Source of the DNA: Mycobacterium asiaticum
GTDB taxonomy: Bacteria > Actinomycetota > Actinomycetes > Mycobacteriales > Mycobacteriaceae
DNA: 64,000 nucleotides
Direction of reading: 5' to 3'
Assembly (NCBI RefSeq): GCF_001673635.1
Contig: NZ_LZMH01000069.1
Coordinates: 457,760 to 521,759, forward strand
Below the pieces are notes generated by a model. It worked only from the letters and a program-made list of their open reading frames with translations. It had not been told where the DNA came from and did no database searches. The position numbers and the translations under genes were made by a program. Below, piece by piece: positions 28,714 through 37,649 of this stretch. Position 1 is the first letter of the stretch. Every line of letters begins with the position of its first letter.

Positions 28714-29540
28714 ATTTCCTGCCGTTACCGCAGCCGGCAGCGACGCCGCTGCGGGTACTGACGATTGCCGGATCCGACTCCGGAGGCGGTGCCGGCATCC
28801 AGGCCGACATGCGCACCATCAGCCTGCTGGGCGTGCACGCATGCGTGGCCGTCACCGCGGTCACCGTGCAGAACACGCTGGGTGTCAGGAGTTTTCATGA
28901 AGTGCCCGACGATGTGGTGGCCGGCCAGATCGAAGCGGTGGCCACCGACATCGGCATCCAGGCCGCCAAAACCGGGATGTTGGCGTCGTCGTCCATCATC
29001 GGCGCGGTAGCCCGGACCTGGCGGCGGCTGGAACTGACCGTGCCGCTGGTCGTCGACCCGGTGTGCGCGTCCATGCACGGCGATCCGCTGCTGGCCGGCT
29101 CCGCATTGGATTCGCTTCGGACGCAACTGTTTCCGTTGGCCACGCTGGTGACGCCGAACCTGGACGAGGTGCGCCTGCTGGTGGACATCGACGTCGTCGA
29201 CCCCGACTCTCAGCGCGCCGCGGCCAAGGCCCTGCACGCCCTGGGTCCGGCCTGGGCGCTGGTCAAGGGTGGCCATCTGCGATCGTCGGACCGTAGTTGC
29301 GACCTGCTATACGACGGCGCCGACTTCTACGAGTTCGACACGCCGCGACTGCCCACCGGTGACGACCACGGCGGTGGGGACACTCTGGCGTCCGCGGTGG
29401 CCTGCGCGCTCGCGCACGGATATTCCGTGCCGGACGCGGTGGCATTCGGAAAGCGTTGGGTGACCGAATGTCTGCGCGCCGCCTACCCCCTGGGCGGAGG
29501 CCACGGACCCGTATCACCGTTGTTCCGGCTCGGATCGTGA
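28710..29540 (+). CDS. thiD: HMP/HMP-phosphate kinase ThiD
   Basis: A ribokinase-fold enzyme (276 residues) making HMP-pyrophosphate. LTIAGSDSGGGAGIQADM is the start of the substrate site; VTPNLDE and TGDDHGGGDTLASAVA carry the anion-hole and catalytic Asp region (usual form GTGC is changed to HGGGD). GTG 28710 overlaps the thiC stop by GTGA. The gene shares the TPP-controlled transcript. Confidence 0.95.
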
Positions 29541-30154
29541 ACCTCGATCAGATCGCCGGAGTCGCGCACCGGCCCGAAGGCAACCCGCACGGCGTGGTGG
29601 TGTTGACCCATGGTGCCGGCGGCAATCGGGATTCCGCACTGTTGCAACGGGTTTGCGACGAGTGGGCCCGAGTTGGCTGGCTCGCGGTGCGATACAACCT
29701 GCCGTACCGGCGCCGTCGCCCGAAGGGCCCGCCGTCGGGTTCGGCCGCCACCGACCGCGACGGCATCGTCGAGGCAATCCAGTTGTGCCGCGACCTCGCC
29801 GACGGCCCCTTGGTGGTCGGCGGACATTCCTACGGCGGGCGGCAGACCTCCATGGTGGTCGCCGAAAACCGCACACCGGTGGACGTGCTGACGCTGTTCT
29901 CCTACCCGGTCCATCCGCCGGGCAAGCCGGAGCGTGCCCGCACCGAACACCTGCCGGAGGTTACCACCCCCACGGTGTTCACCCACGGCACCTCCGACCC
30001 GTTCGGCAGCATCGCCGAACTGCGCGACGCCGCCGCGCTGATCCCGGCACGCACCGAGATCGTCGAGATCACCGGCGCCCGGCACGACCTCGGCTCCAAG
30101 AACCTCGACGTCGCCCAGCTGGCGGTCGCGGCGGCCCTTCGACTGCTGGTCTGA
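29537..30154 (+). CDS. Alpha/beta hydrolase, KANL3/Tex30-like (Rv0421c type)
   Basis: A 205-residue compact hydrolase. VVLTHGAGGNRDS is the oxyanion region, GHSYGGRQTS the nucleophile elbow, FTHGTSDPFGS the acid loop and GARHDLG the catalytic His. The GTG start overlaps thiD by GTGA and places it in the thiamine operon. No thiamine role is known for the family; possibly an esterase. Gene order is the same as around Rv0421c. Confidence 0.85.
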   Translation: MNLDQIAGVAHRPEGNPHGVVVLTHGAGGNRDSALLQRVCDEWARVGWLAVRYNLPYRRRRPKGPPSGSAATDRDGIVEAIQLCRDLADGPLVVGGHSYGGRQTSMVVAENRTPVDVLTLFSYPVHPPGKPERARTEHLPEVTTPTVFTHGTSDPFGSIAELRDAAALIPARTEIVEITGARHDLGSKNLDVAQLAVAAALRLLV

Positions 30155-30209
30155 GGCCTACCGCCAAATCCCACATTCAGCCACATCCCTGTAGAATGCC
30201 CATTAACAT

Positions 30210-30473
30210 ATGGACGCACGAGGGGGCTCCGATCGGTGGGCGGGACAGATGTTGCGGACAATTCGCCGGGTGCTGAGCTATCAGCTCGCAGTCGGGCGGC
30301 TGCTAGCCATCGGAATCGTTGTCGGCGTGCCGTACCTGCTGGTTGGGACGGTTTGGTCAAATACACACACCGATCACCTGCGCGACCTGCACGGCGCCGA
30401 CCTGGCGGTTTCCTATTTGGGATCGATCGTGTCCTGGCCGGTACTGCTGTTCTCGAACGTCTGCATGACCTGA
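30210..30473 (+). CDS. Small predicted membrane protein
   Basis: Up to 87 residues; an ATG at 30249 would give 74. Two hydrophobic stretches (LAIGIVVGVPYLLVGTVW and YLGSIVSWPVLLFSNV) flank a short polar loop. I recognise no family. Base pattern is typical coding GC3, and the next membrane gene follows after 43 bases, so a two-gene unit is likely. Confidence 0.6.
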   Translation: MDARGGSDRWAGQMLRTIRRVLSYQLAVGRLLAIGIVVGVPYLLVGTVWSNTHTDHLRDLHGADLAVSYLGSIVSWPVLLFSNVCMT

Positions 30474-30516
30474 ACCGCAGCCAGTCAAGCACTCATTAAC
30501 ATCGTCTGGGGGAAAT

Positions 30517-30888
30517 GTGAGTCGTCGTCAGATATACCTCGGGATCGCCGGCCTGGCAATGGCGTTGATCGGGCTGGGTGCCCTGTGGTTCCCGGTCTAC
30601 CTCGATCAGTTCGACATCTACGGCATGAAGGTCAACTGCGGTAATGGGATCGGCGCCATGGTGGTCCAGACGCAGGTCGAAGGCGAGACCGCGGCCCGGT
30701 GCGGCACCGCTTTGTTAGTCCGGCGGTTGTGGTCGATTCCCACCGTTGCCATCGGGTGGGTCCTGGTCACCGCGTTCGTGGTGATGTGGGTGCGCGACGA
30801 ACACCTGGAGGAAGAGCCCGCCCATTACGTGCCGCATCCCGAGATCGCCGGCCCCACCACGGGATGGTGGACCGGGCGGCGTTCGTAG
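30517..30888 (+). CDS. Two-helix membrane protein (Rv0420c-like)
   Basis: A 123-residue protein with two transmembrane helices (residues ~5-25 and ~78-96), an external loop with two Cys (VNCGNGIG, ARCGTAL) that could form a disulfide, and an acidic cytoplasmic tail. GTG start with GGGGG site 6 bases upstream. Function unknown; position matches a membrane gene near lpqM in M. tuberculosis. Confidence 0.75.
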   Translation: MSRRQIYLGIAGLAMALIGLGALWFPVYLDQFDIYGMKVNCGNGIGAMVVQTQVEGETAARCGTALLVRRLWSIPTVAIGWVLVTAFVVMWVRDEHLEEEPAHYVPHPEIAGPTTGWWTGRRS

Positions 30889-31359
30889 CTACGCCGCCAC
30901 GGCCGGCACCGCGTGATACTGCACGGCGACCACCGGAGCGGGTGCCCCGGAGTAGGTGTCGTCCGGCTTCGAGTTGGCGCCGATGATCACGAAGACGATG
31001 AACAGGACCAGGGCCAAAGCGGTGCCGAGTCCGCCGATGATGATCCCGGCGATTGCCATCCCGCGCCCACCCTGGCCGGTGTTGCGGATCTGATTGAGCG
31101 CGATGATCCCGAAGATCACCCCCAGGAACGAGCCGATGATGCAAATCAGGAAACCGACCAGCGCCGTCACCAGAGACGCGATCGCCATCCCGTTCGTGCC
31201 GACGCTCTGCTGCGGGTAGCCCGGCGACGGGTAGCCATATCCATATCCCGGCGGTTGCGGCGGCGGGTAGCCATAGCCCCCGCCCTGCGGCGGCTGGTAA
31301 CCACCGCCCGGCGGCGGGTAGTCACCCGGTGGCGGTGGGTAGTAGGGCGGTTCGGTCAC
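30889..31359 (-). CDS. DUF4190 membrane protein with Pro/Gly/Tyr-rich N terminus
   Basis: A 156-residue protein. The N-terminal ~50 residues are repeats of YPPPxGxY type, then two membrane helices around NGMAIASLVTALVGFLI and GMAIAGIIIGGLGTALALV, with the DUF4190 signature NQIRNTGQGGRGMA between them. GTG 31359 has a strong GGAGG site. It starts 10 bases after lpqM stops and is probably in its operon. The protein at 36386 has the same kind of proline-rich head. Confidence 0.85.
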   Translation of the reverse strand: MTEPPYYPPPPGDYPPPGGGYQPPQGGGYGYPPPQPPGYGYGYPSPGYPQQSVGTNGMAIASLVTALVGFLICIIGSFLGVIFGIIALNQIRNTGQGGRGMAIAGIIIGGLGTALALVLFIVFVIIGANSKPDDTYSGAPAPVVAVQYHAVPAVAA

Positions 31360-31369
31360 AGGAGCCTCC

Positions 31370-32833
31370 TTATCCCGGGTAGCGCGAGTAGCACCCTTCC
31401 ATCTCCCCGCCCACACCGGCGCGGAACGCCGCGATCCGGGTGAAACCGGCGGGGACGCTGGCACCGTCGGCGTCACTGGCGACGAGGTGGTTGGTGAGCA
31501 ATCCGGCCACGGCCTCGTCGAGGTCGCCGGCCGTCAATACCAGCGAATTACCCGAAGGCAGCTCGATGTTCTCGGCCATCTTCTTGTGCGCGACGCCGGT
31601 GAGGCACGCCGTACGCAGTGCGGTCCAGGGACTCTGCATCGGCAACTTGCGCTCGTGTTGCACCGCCAGGGCGTATCTCGACATCACGATCGACAGCGCG
31701 GTGTCGTCGCCCTGGGGCAGACTGTGCTCCTTCTCGCCGGCAACCTTGCCCATGGTCGCCAGCGCGGGCAGGTCCACGGCGATGGTGTTGGTAGCCGGGC
31801 AGTAGGAGGCCGGCGGGCTGGGCTTGGCATTTGAGCAACCGCCCTCCGTCATGGACAGGGTCGGCGGATTCTTCGGCGCGAAGATTTTGCCCATCAGCTC
31901 CATCAGCGTGTCCAGGGTTTCCTTGGTGATCTTCACTTCGCCCGTCTCCGTGCCGCCACTGGTGTCCACCCGCAGCGCGGTCGGTAGGTCACCGCGGCGC
32001 TGCTCGACCTCGGCCTTGTTGATCGCGGCGCACGCCTGAGTTCCGGTGACGAAGCCCATCTGGAAAGCGCTGACCCGATCCAGCGCCGACCCGTGTTCGT
32101 CGTCGTTCTGCGAGTCCGCGTCCATCACCGGGTCGCGGGTGGTGATGATCCCGGCGAGTACGTGGTCGAGCCCGTCGGCGGTGCTCAGGTTGAAGCGCGA
32201 CGACTTGCCCGCGGCCACGTTGTACAGATAAACCCCGGCAAAGCAGTCGGCCTGCTGCTCGCGAACGATGGTCGGGTCGCGCCGGGTGACCAGTTTGGCC
32301 ATGGTCTGTAACGCGTGCCCGAATTCATGTGCGAGCACACCGTTCACAGACATGTCCCCGAAGTACTGTTGGGCGACCGCCATGAACACCCCACGGTCCC
32401 AAGCGATCATGTTGCAGCGCGACGTGAAGAACGCGTTGACCAACTGATAGGTCTCGTTGTAACAGACGATCGGACTGTTCCGGTCGTTCGAGTCATAAGA
32501 CACCAGTTTGTCGACGGGTTTGAACGAGCCCTTCAACGGGGCTGTGTAGTTGGCTTTCCAGAACTCCTCGATGTCGTTGATGGAGTACAACGACAACTTG
32601 TCGATCGGACCGTTGTTGGTGTTGAGCACGGTGCCGGTGGGCGCCGGTCCGTTCGGCTTGGTACCGCTGGGCCCGCTGGTGGCCGGCAAACCACCCACCC
32701 GGAACGGATCGTTGAGGATCGACACCGCGCGTCCGGGCACCATGGTGGTGCAACCCACGACCATCAGCACCACCCCGAGGCACGCCGATCCAGCCCGTAA
32801 CCAGGCAATCAATGTGTGCGAGCGCAACTTCAT
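31370..32833 (-). CDS. lpqM: Putative zinc metalloprotease lipoprotein LpqM
   Basis: A 487-residue lipoprotein with lipobox VVGC near residue 28 and the HExxH zinc motif in VLAHEFGHALQTM, near residue 170, followed by the family's FAGVYLYNVAAG. It belongs to the neutral zinc metallopeptidases found in actinobacteria. ATG 32833 begins a normal signal peptide; an earlier ATG at 32866 would add a basic stretch. A TAAACT-like box near 32875 may be its promoter. Substrate unknown. Confidence 0.9.
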   Translation of the reverse strand: MKLRSHTLIAWLRAGSACLGVVLMVVGCTTMVPGRAVSILNDPFRVGGLPATSGPSGTKPNGPAPTGTVLNTNNGPIDKLSLYSINDIEEFWKANYTAPLKGSFKPVDKLVSYDSNDRNSPIVCYNETYQLVNAFFTSRCNMIAWDRGVFMAVAQQYFGDMSVNGVLAHEFGHALQTMAKLVTRRDPTIVREQQADCFAGVYLYNVAAGKSSRFNLSTADGLDHVLAGIITTRDPVMDADSQNDDEHGSALDRVSAFQMGFVTGTQACAAINKAEVEQRRGDLPTALRVDTSGGTETGEVKITKETLDTLMELMGKIFAPKNPPTLSMTEGGCSNAKPSPPASYCPATNTIAVDLPALATMGKVAGEKEHSLPQGDDTALSIVMSRYALAVQHERKLPMQSPWTALRTACLTGVAHKKMAENIELPSGNSLVLTAGDLDEAVAGLLTNHLVASDADGASVPAGFTRIAAFRAGVGGEMEGCYSRYPG

Positions 32834-32900
32834 CCACCAACCCCGTCCCGACCGGCCTGCACGCAAGGATCCCTTAGTTTAGACACCTCACGGCGTCGCG

Positions 32901-34373
32901 CTAGGAAACTCGCGTCCGATGCCGCTTGTCATGGGGCGTGACACCGTTTACCCCGTTGATCGACTCCGCATAGGTGCCCACCGCAAACGCCACCCCGGCG
33001 CCCATCACCGCCAGCGCCTCGCGGTTCACCGCCTCCACCGTGTCTCGCGGGCTGCGGTAGCCAGGATCGAACGCCGCGCCGGCCTGGCCGCCCCAAAGAC
33101 GCGCCTGCACAGTCGTTTTGGTCTGTGATGCGCCGGTGTTCATGCCCCCGACCGGCACGCCGGCAACCAGGAACGGGTGGTAATCGGTGTTGGTGTTCAA
33201 CGGCATGTCGGCCGGCCGCTTCCCAGCCAGGTTCAGATAACCCGCCAGCGTGCGCTCGATACCGGCCGAACCTTCCGGCACATCTGCCGACGCCACGCCC
33301 GGGCCCGCTGGACCGGACTGGTCCCCGTCATCGGTGAAAAAACCCGGGTTCGGGGAGCCCAGCATGTCGAAATTCAGATACAGCGCGATGTTGTTGAGCG
33401 CCGCGTTGTCGAGGCCGAACACGTAGTCCATCGAGCCGTTGAGTCCGTTCTCGGCGGCACCCCAGAACGCGAACCGCACCGCATTGGCCACCGGCGGCAA
33501 CGGGCCCAGCTGCAGCGCCGTTTCCAGCACGGCGGCCACCCCGGATCCGGCGTTGTTGACGCCGGGGCTGTCCACTGGGCTGTCCAGGTGTGAGCCGACC
33601 ATCACCACCTCGTCCGCGGCGCCGGTCTTGGTCTGCGCCAGCACATTGCGGGAGATGATCTTGACGTTCTCGGCGTCCAGCACCAGCCGCACCGTCGCCG
33701 TGCCGCGTCCCAGCGCAGCGGCTCCGGCGGCTCCGACGACCGCGACCGGCAGGGTGAGCTGGTTGTAGTAACCGGGATTGAACAGGGTGGCCGGGGCCCC
33801 CTGACCGATGGGCTGGCTGGTCACGATCACCGCCGCCGCGCCCTTGGCCACCGCGCTGTTCTGCTTGTCGACCACCGAGCAGCGGCTGTCGTCGACCACC
33901 GCGATGGCGCCCTTGGGCAACGCGGCCGGGTAGTCGGCCGCCGCACAGCCGGCCGGCTGGGTCGGCCGGACCACCTGCCCCGTCAAACCACCCGTCGGCG
34001 TCCGGACCAGCAACGAGGCCTGGTCAACGGGAAAGCTACGGCCGGCCACGGTAAGGGTCGGTTTGCCCTCCGACACCGTGTGCAACCGCTGGAATTGGGG
34101 CGTGGTGACTTCAAACCCCTTGTCCCGTAATGCTTTCGCGATGTAATCCACACTCGAGTCATAGCCGGACGTGCCTGCCGCCCGGCTGCCGCGGTTGGCG
34201 TTGGCGATGTCTTGCAGGGCCCGCAGGTGAACGAACATCCCGTCCGCGGTCACCTTGGCAGCCAGGGATCGGGCCGGATCGGGCGCCACGCCCGGCGACG
34301 GATGCGACGGACGCGATGCCGAACACGCCGCGAGCAGAAGTGTCAGCAGGAGGACGGCGAGCCGACGCGTCAT
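32901..34373 (-). CDS. Degenerate LpqL paralogue: M28 aminopeptidase lipoprotein lacking active-site residues
   Basis: A 490-residue lipoprotein (lipobox LLAAC) with the M28 fold and an inserted PA domain (residues ~135-235). Aligned to its neighbour LpqL, it keeps GSHLDS (His) and NFDML (Asp) but has Asn274 (VNNAGSG) where the metal-bridging Asp stands, Ala307 (GAAENG) where the general base Glu stands, and Arg440 (GYRSPRD) where the last metal His stands. It is therefore probably not an aminopeptidase, yet the frame is intact and the signal peptide good. It overlaps LpqL by ATGA. Confidence 0.92.
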   Translation of the reverse strand: MTRRLAVLLLTLLLAACSASRPSHPSPGVAPDPARSLAAKVTADGMFVHLRALQDIANANRGSRAAGTSGYDSSVDYIAKALRDKGFEVTTPQFQRLHTVSEGKPTLTVAGRSFPVDQASLLVRTPTGGLTGQVVRPTQPAGCAAADYPAALPKGAIAVVDDSRCSVVDKQNSAVAKGAAAVIVTSQPIGQGAPATLFNPGYYNQLTLPVAVVGAAGAAALGRGTATVRLVLDAENVKIISRNVLAQTKTGAADEVVMVGSHLDSPVDSPGVNNAGSGVAAVLETALQLGPLPPVANAVRFAFWGAAENGLNGSMDYVFGLDNAALNNIALYLNFDMLGSPNPGFFTDDGDQSGPAGPGVASADVPEGSAGIERTLAGYLNLAGKRPADMPLNTNTDYHPFLVAGVPVGGMNTGASQTKTTVQARLWGGQAGAAFDPGYRSPRDTVEAVNREALAVMGAGVAFAVGTYAESINGVNGVTPHDKRHRTRVS

Positions 34374-35869
34374 GGCTTGGCGAGCACGTGGCGGGTGCGG
34401 TCTCCAATGATCGGAACCCCGTTTCGGCCGCTGAGATCCTGCGCATAAAGGGCCACGGCGTAAGCGACACCACCACCCTGGATGCCCAGCGAGGTGCGGT
34501 CGATGTGCTCGAGGTTGTCACCCTTCTGGTGATAGTTGGGGTCGAACGGCTCGTTGGCCGCGCCGCCCCACAGCTTGGCCTGCTCATCGGACTTCTTGCC
34601 CTCGGCGCCGGAGAACAGACCGCCCGACGGGATCCCGGCCAGGGTGAACCCGTCGTAGTCGGACCGGCCATCGAAGGAGGTGTCCTCCGCGGTCTTTCCG
34701 GCCTCCTTCAGGTAGGCCACCAGGGTGCGTTCGATCCCGGCCGAGCCTTCCGGCACGACCGGCTGGCCACGTTCGTCCGCCGGCAGCGATTGGTCGCCGT
34801 CGTAGGTGAAGTAACCCGGGTTCGGTGAGGCGAGCATGTCGAAGTTCAGGTACAGAGCGATGTTCTTCAGTCCGTCCAGGTCCAGCGACTCGACGTAGTT
34901 GCGCGAACCGATCAAGCCGAGTTCCTCGGCGCCCCAGAAGCCGAACCGCACCGCATTGCGCACCTGCGGCGAACTCCCAAGCTGCACAGCCGTTTCCAGC
35001 ACGGCCGCCACGCCCGAGCCGTTGTCGTTGATGCCCGGTCCCTCCGGGACGCTGTCCAGATGCGCGCCGGCCATCACAACGTCCGAGGTGGACCCCGTCT
35101 TGGTCTGGGCAATGACATTGCGGGCCTTGAAATCCTGGGTGTGCGCGTCGAGTTTGATGGTCACGGGGCCGGACTTGGCGCGTAGCTGGAACCCGACGGA
35201 TTTGGTGACGCTGACTACTGGGATCTTGACGTCGGTGTTTGCTCCAAGGGTGCCGCCCATCGCCTGCTCGTCGACGTTGTCGATGACAATCAGCGCCGCC
35301 GCTCCGCGCTGCGCGGCGGCATCCTCCTTCTGCGCGAACTGGCACGAGCCTCGATCGACCACCACTACCGCGCCCTGCACGGGCAGCCTGTCGTAGTCCG
35401 ACGGCGTGCACCCGGGGCTTTCGTCGGTGGGGGCGAACAACAGCGGCCCGGTCACGCCCTCGGCCGGCGTGCCCCGGCTGTACTCCAGCGCGCGCGCCTC
35501 GGCGGTCAGCTCACCCGCCGATACCGACCCTTTCTCGGCGTGGAACACCCGGGCCGAGAACTCCGGGGTCTGGACGTCAAAACCCTGCTTGCGCAACGTA
35601 TCCACCACATAGTCGACGCTGGCTTCATAGCCGGGGGTGCCCACCGCCCTGGTGCCGTTGTTGGCGTTGGCGATGTCCTGAAGTTTGGACAGGTGCGCCA
35701 TCATCGCGTCGGTGGTGACCTTGTTGCGCAGCGTGGTGGCGAACTCGGTGGCGGATTGGTTGCTGCCGCCGGACTGCTGGCTGGTGCCGCGTCCGCAGCC
35801 GGTCATCATGAGGGCGGCGATCAATACCGCGGCAAGCACCGCCGGCATCGCCTTCGATTTGTGCACCAT
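34370..35869 (-). CDS. lpqL: M28 aminopeptidase lipoprotein LpqL
   Basis: A 499-residue lipoprotein with lipobox MTGC. A PA domain is inserted in an M28 zinc aminopeptidase. The active site is complete: His in GAHLDS, Asp282 in GINDNGSG, Glu315-Glu316 in GAEELG, Asp in NFDML and His447 in NYHQKGD. It probably trims peptides outside the membrane. ATG 35869 is supported by a TAGTCT -10 box (35877-35882) 7 bases upstream. The degenerate copy follows with a 4-base overlap. Confidence 0.95.
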   Translation of the reverse strand: MVHKSKAMPAVLAAVLIAALMMTGCGRGTSQQSGGSNQSATEFATTLRNKVTTDAMMAHLSKLQDIANANNGTRAVGTPGYEASVDYVVDTLRKQGFDVQTPEFSARVFHAEKGSVSAGELTAEARALEYSRGTPAEGVTGPLLFAPTDESPGCTPSDYDRLPVQGAVVVVDRGSCQFAQKEDAAAQRGAAALIVIDNVDEQAMGGTLGANTDVKIPVVSVTKSVGFQLRAKSGPVTIKLDAHTQDFKARNVIAQTKTGSTSDVVMAGAHLDSVPEGPGINDNGSGVAAVLETAVQLGSSPQVRNAVRFGFWGAEELGLIGSRNYVESLDLDGLKNIALYLNFDMLASPNPGYFTYDGDQSLPADERGQPVVPEGSAGIERTLVAYLKEAGKTAEDTSFDGRSDYDGFTLAGIPSGGLFSGAEGKKSDEQAKLWGGAANEPFDPNYHQKGDNLEHIDRTSLGIQGGGVAYAVALYAQDLSGRNGVPIIGDRTRHVLAKP

Positions 35870-35913
35870 TGCGCCCAGACTAGACCAGATGGGCCTCGAG
35901 ATCGTCGCCACGC

Positions 35914-35951
35914 GCGAAAGCCGCATCCGCACAGGCGAATGCGGCTTTCGC
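35914..35951 (-). terminator. 13-bp perfect hairpin between the DUF2752 gene and lpqL
   Basis: GCGAAAGCCGCAT pairs with ATGCGGCTTTCGC around a 12-base loop, 4 bases after the DUF2752 stop. No T-tract. It probably ends that transcript just upstream of the leaderless lpqL promoter. Confidence 0.65.
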
Positions 35952-35955
35952 ATCG

Positions 35956-36381
35956 TTAGACGAACAGGGCATTGAACGGCGCGAACGGCACGTTGCGCAC
36001 CACAAACCAGGCCAGCACCAGCGACAGCGTCACCACCGAAGCCCAGCGACTGTGTTGCCAGCTGCCGATTCGCCGACCCACCACCCGCCCGTATGTCCAG
36101 GCCAGGTAGGCCCACAGGAGCAGCACGAGCGCCGCCAGGCCAAGCGCGTTAAACCTGGCGGCCGCCAACACATTGCCGTGCAACAAGCTGTAGATCATGC
36201 GCAGGCTGCCACAGCCCGGGCAATCGATGCCCAGCAACGCTTTGGTGGGGCAGACCGGCAGTGGGCCGTGCGGGGTTGTCGGGTCACCCAGCCAAATGCC
36301 GACGCACGCTGCCGCTGCGGTTGCGGCCACAATCAGTGGCGCACCCAGCTTCACGGGCGCCGACCCTTGGCGGGTCACCAT
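35956..36381 (-). CDS. DUF2752 membrane protein
   Basis: A 141-residue membrane protein. The family signature CPGCGSLRMIYSLLHGN is followed by AARFNALGLAAL; three helices are visible. The ATG is 4 bases from the stop of the upstream CD225 gene, so both are one transcript. Function unknown; the CPxCG pair could bind metal or be redox active. Confidence 0.9.
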   Translation of the reverse strand: MVTRQGSAPVKLGAPLIVAATAAAACVGIWLGDPTTPHGPLPVCPTKALLGIDCPGCGSLRMIYSLLHGNVLAAARFNALGLAALVLLLWAYLAWTYGRVVGRRIGSWQHSRWASVVTLSLVLAWFVVRNVPFAPFNALFV

Positions 36382-36385
36382 GGGA

Positions 36386-36724
36386 TCAGCCCAGATTCAG
36401 GTAATCGAAAGCGACCATCGCCGTGTTCACGTCGGTGTTCATCGCACCGACCGCAATCAAGATGCCGTAGATGACGGCAACGACGATGCCGGCGATCACC
36501 GAGTACTTGACGAACTTCTTCGCGCTGTCCGCTGCGGCCTGGGCCTCGGCGTACTGACCCTGCGCCCACAGACCACTGACCTGGGTGGACTTGACGATCG
36601 CCACGACTCCGAGCGGAAGACAGCAGAATAGCGTCGCCAGGATCGACCAGACCAGGTAGTTGTCCGGCTGCTGCCCCGCCGGCGGCTGCTGCGGCGGGTA
36701 ACCGGGCGGTGGTGGTTGTGTCAT
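36386..36724 (-). CDS. CD225/dispanin (IFITM-like) membrane protein
   Basis: A 112-residue protein with a proline-rich head (PPPPGYPPQQPP) and the CD225 domain: YLVWSILATLFCCLPLG is the intramembrane part with the Cys pair, followed by VAIVKSTQV and a second helix. Ribosome site AGGAG 5 bases upstream. Bacterial members are of unknown function, often paired with DUF4190 or DUF2752 proteins as here. Confidence 0.88.
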   Translation of the reverse strand: MTQPPPPGYPPQQPPAGQQPDNYLVWSILATLFCCLPLGVVAIVKSTQVSGLWAQGQYAEAQAAADSAKKFVKYSVIAGIVVAVIYGILIAVGAMNTDVNTAMVAFDYLNLG

Positions 36725-36791
36725 GGATTCTCCTGCTCGAAGAAGTTAGCTGGCGTGAAACGAGGCTTACCATACCGGAGACCCGACCCAA

Positions 36792-36819
36792 CAGCACTAC
36801 CAATCTGAAATTGGTGCTG
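36792..36819 (+). other. Bulged hairpin with T-run in divergent intergenic region
   Basis: CAGCAC and CCAAT (2 bases bulged between) pair with ATTGGTGCTG; TTTT follows 6 bases later. It lies between the divergent CD225 gene and a secreted-protein gene, about 180 bases before the latter. No gene reads into it, so it could be an attenuator, the end of a small RNA, or chance. Confidence 0.3.
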
Positions 36820-36998
36820 GGCGGCTTTTCCCGTTTCGCTCCGGGGCCCGCCGGCATGGGTGGACGGTCAGTTGTGTCACTGAGAAACTGTTGCTCTGCA
36901 ATGGATTTGGCCCCTGGTACCCGGGCCAGCGGATATCCGCGATGCAGAGCTGCGACCGGCACCTGTTCTCCGGTGCGCCAGCGAAATACACTGCGGAG

Positions 36999-37499
36999 AT
37001 GTCTCACCGCAAAACTGTGCTGCGCGCCGCGGCGGCCGCAGCGCTGATGGGCGGCTTGGCCTACACCGGTACGGCCACCGCGGACGCCGATCCCAACGAC
37101 ACCCTGGCCGCGGCATTGTCCAAGGGCTACTCGTTGAGCAACTGCACCGTCAAGGATCCACCCCCGGGGGTGGCCGCCGCTATCAACTGCGGACAGAACG
37201 CCGACCCGGCCGGCCCCGTCAAGGCGACCTATTTGCTGTACAACAACTCCAACGATCTCAGCGCCGGTTTCACCGCCAGCATCAAGGACGAAGCCCTCAC
37301 CGCGTGCGGTGACAGCGGCCAGTCACCGACCACTTGGCACCAGGGCAACGGCGGCACCGCGGGGCAGGTGGCCTGTGGCATCTACCAGGATGCCGCCGAG
37401 ATCATCTGGACCACCGATGCCAAAAATTTGCTGAGCTACATCCGGGCACCCAACGCCGACGTGCCGGCGCTTTATCAGTGGTGGAAAACCAACGGCTGA
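36999..37499 (+). CDS. Secreted protein, first of a tandem pair
   Basis: A 166-residue protein with a Sec signal peptide (residues ~1-31, ending ATADA) and a mature domain with four Cys. Shared with the next gene: DTL..LSKGYS..NC, CGQN(A/S)D, SPTTWHQG, GQVACG, EIIWTTDAKN and ALYQWW(K/R)TNG at the C terminus. No enzymatic motif. ATG 36999 is preferred over 36891 since it begins the signal peptide; GGAG lies just upstream. Function unknown, probably cell surface or secreted. Confidence 0.82.
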   Translation: MSHRKTVLRAAAAAALMGGLAYTGTATADADPNDTLAAALSKGYSLSNCTVKDPPPGVAAAINCGQNADPAGPVKATYLLYNNSNDLSAGFTASIKDEALTACGDSGQSPTTWHQGNGGTAGQVACGIYQDAAEIIWTTDAKNLLSYIRAPNADVPALYQWWKTNG

Positions 37500-37649
37500 A
37501 CAATCGGTCCGGCCAATAGGGGTCGCGAAAAATACCGCTGAAGAATTCTTTGCGAAAAATATTGCGTGGTACAAAGATGGCCCTACGATTCTATGAGCAA
37601 AGTATGTCTTGCTGCCGATCCGCGCCGTCCCAATCACAAGGAGCTACCA

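Noticed and set aside
36891..36998. Upstream start of the first secreted paralogue at 36891
   Set aside because: The added residues precede a good signal peptide and have no match in the paralogue.
37500..37649. Possible promoter or small RNA between the two secreted paralogues
   Set aside because: AT-rich stretches are present, but no clear -10/-35 pair or hairpin.
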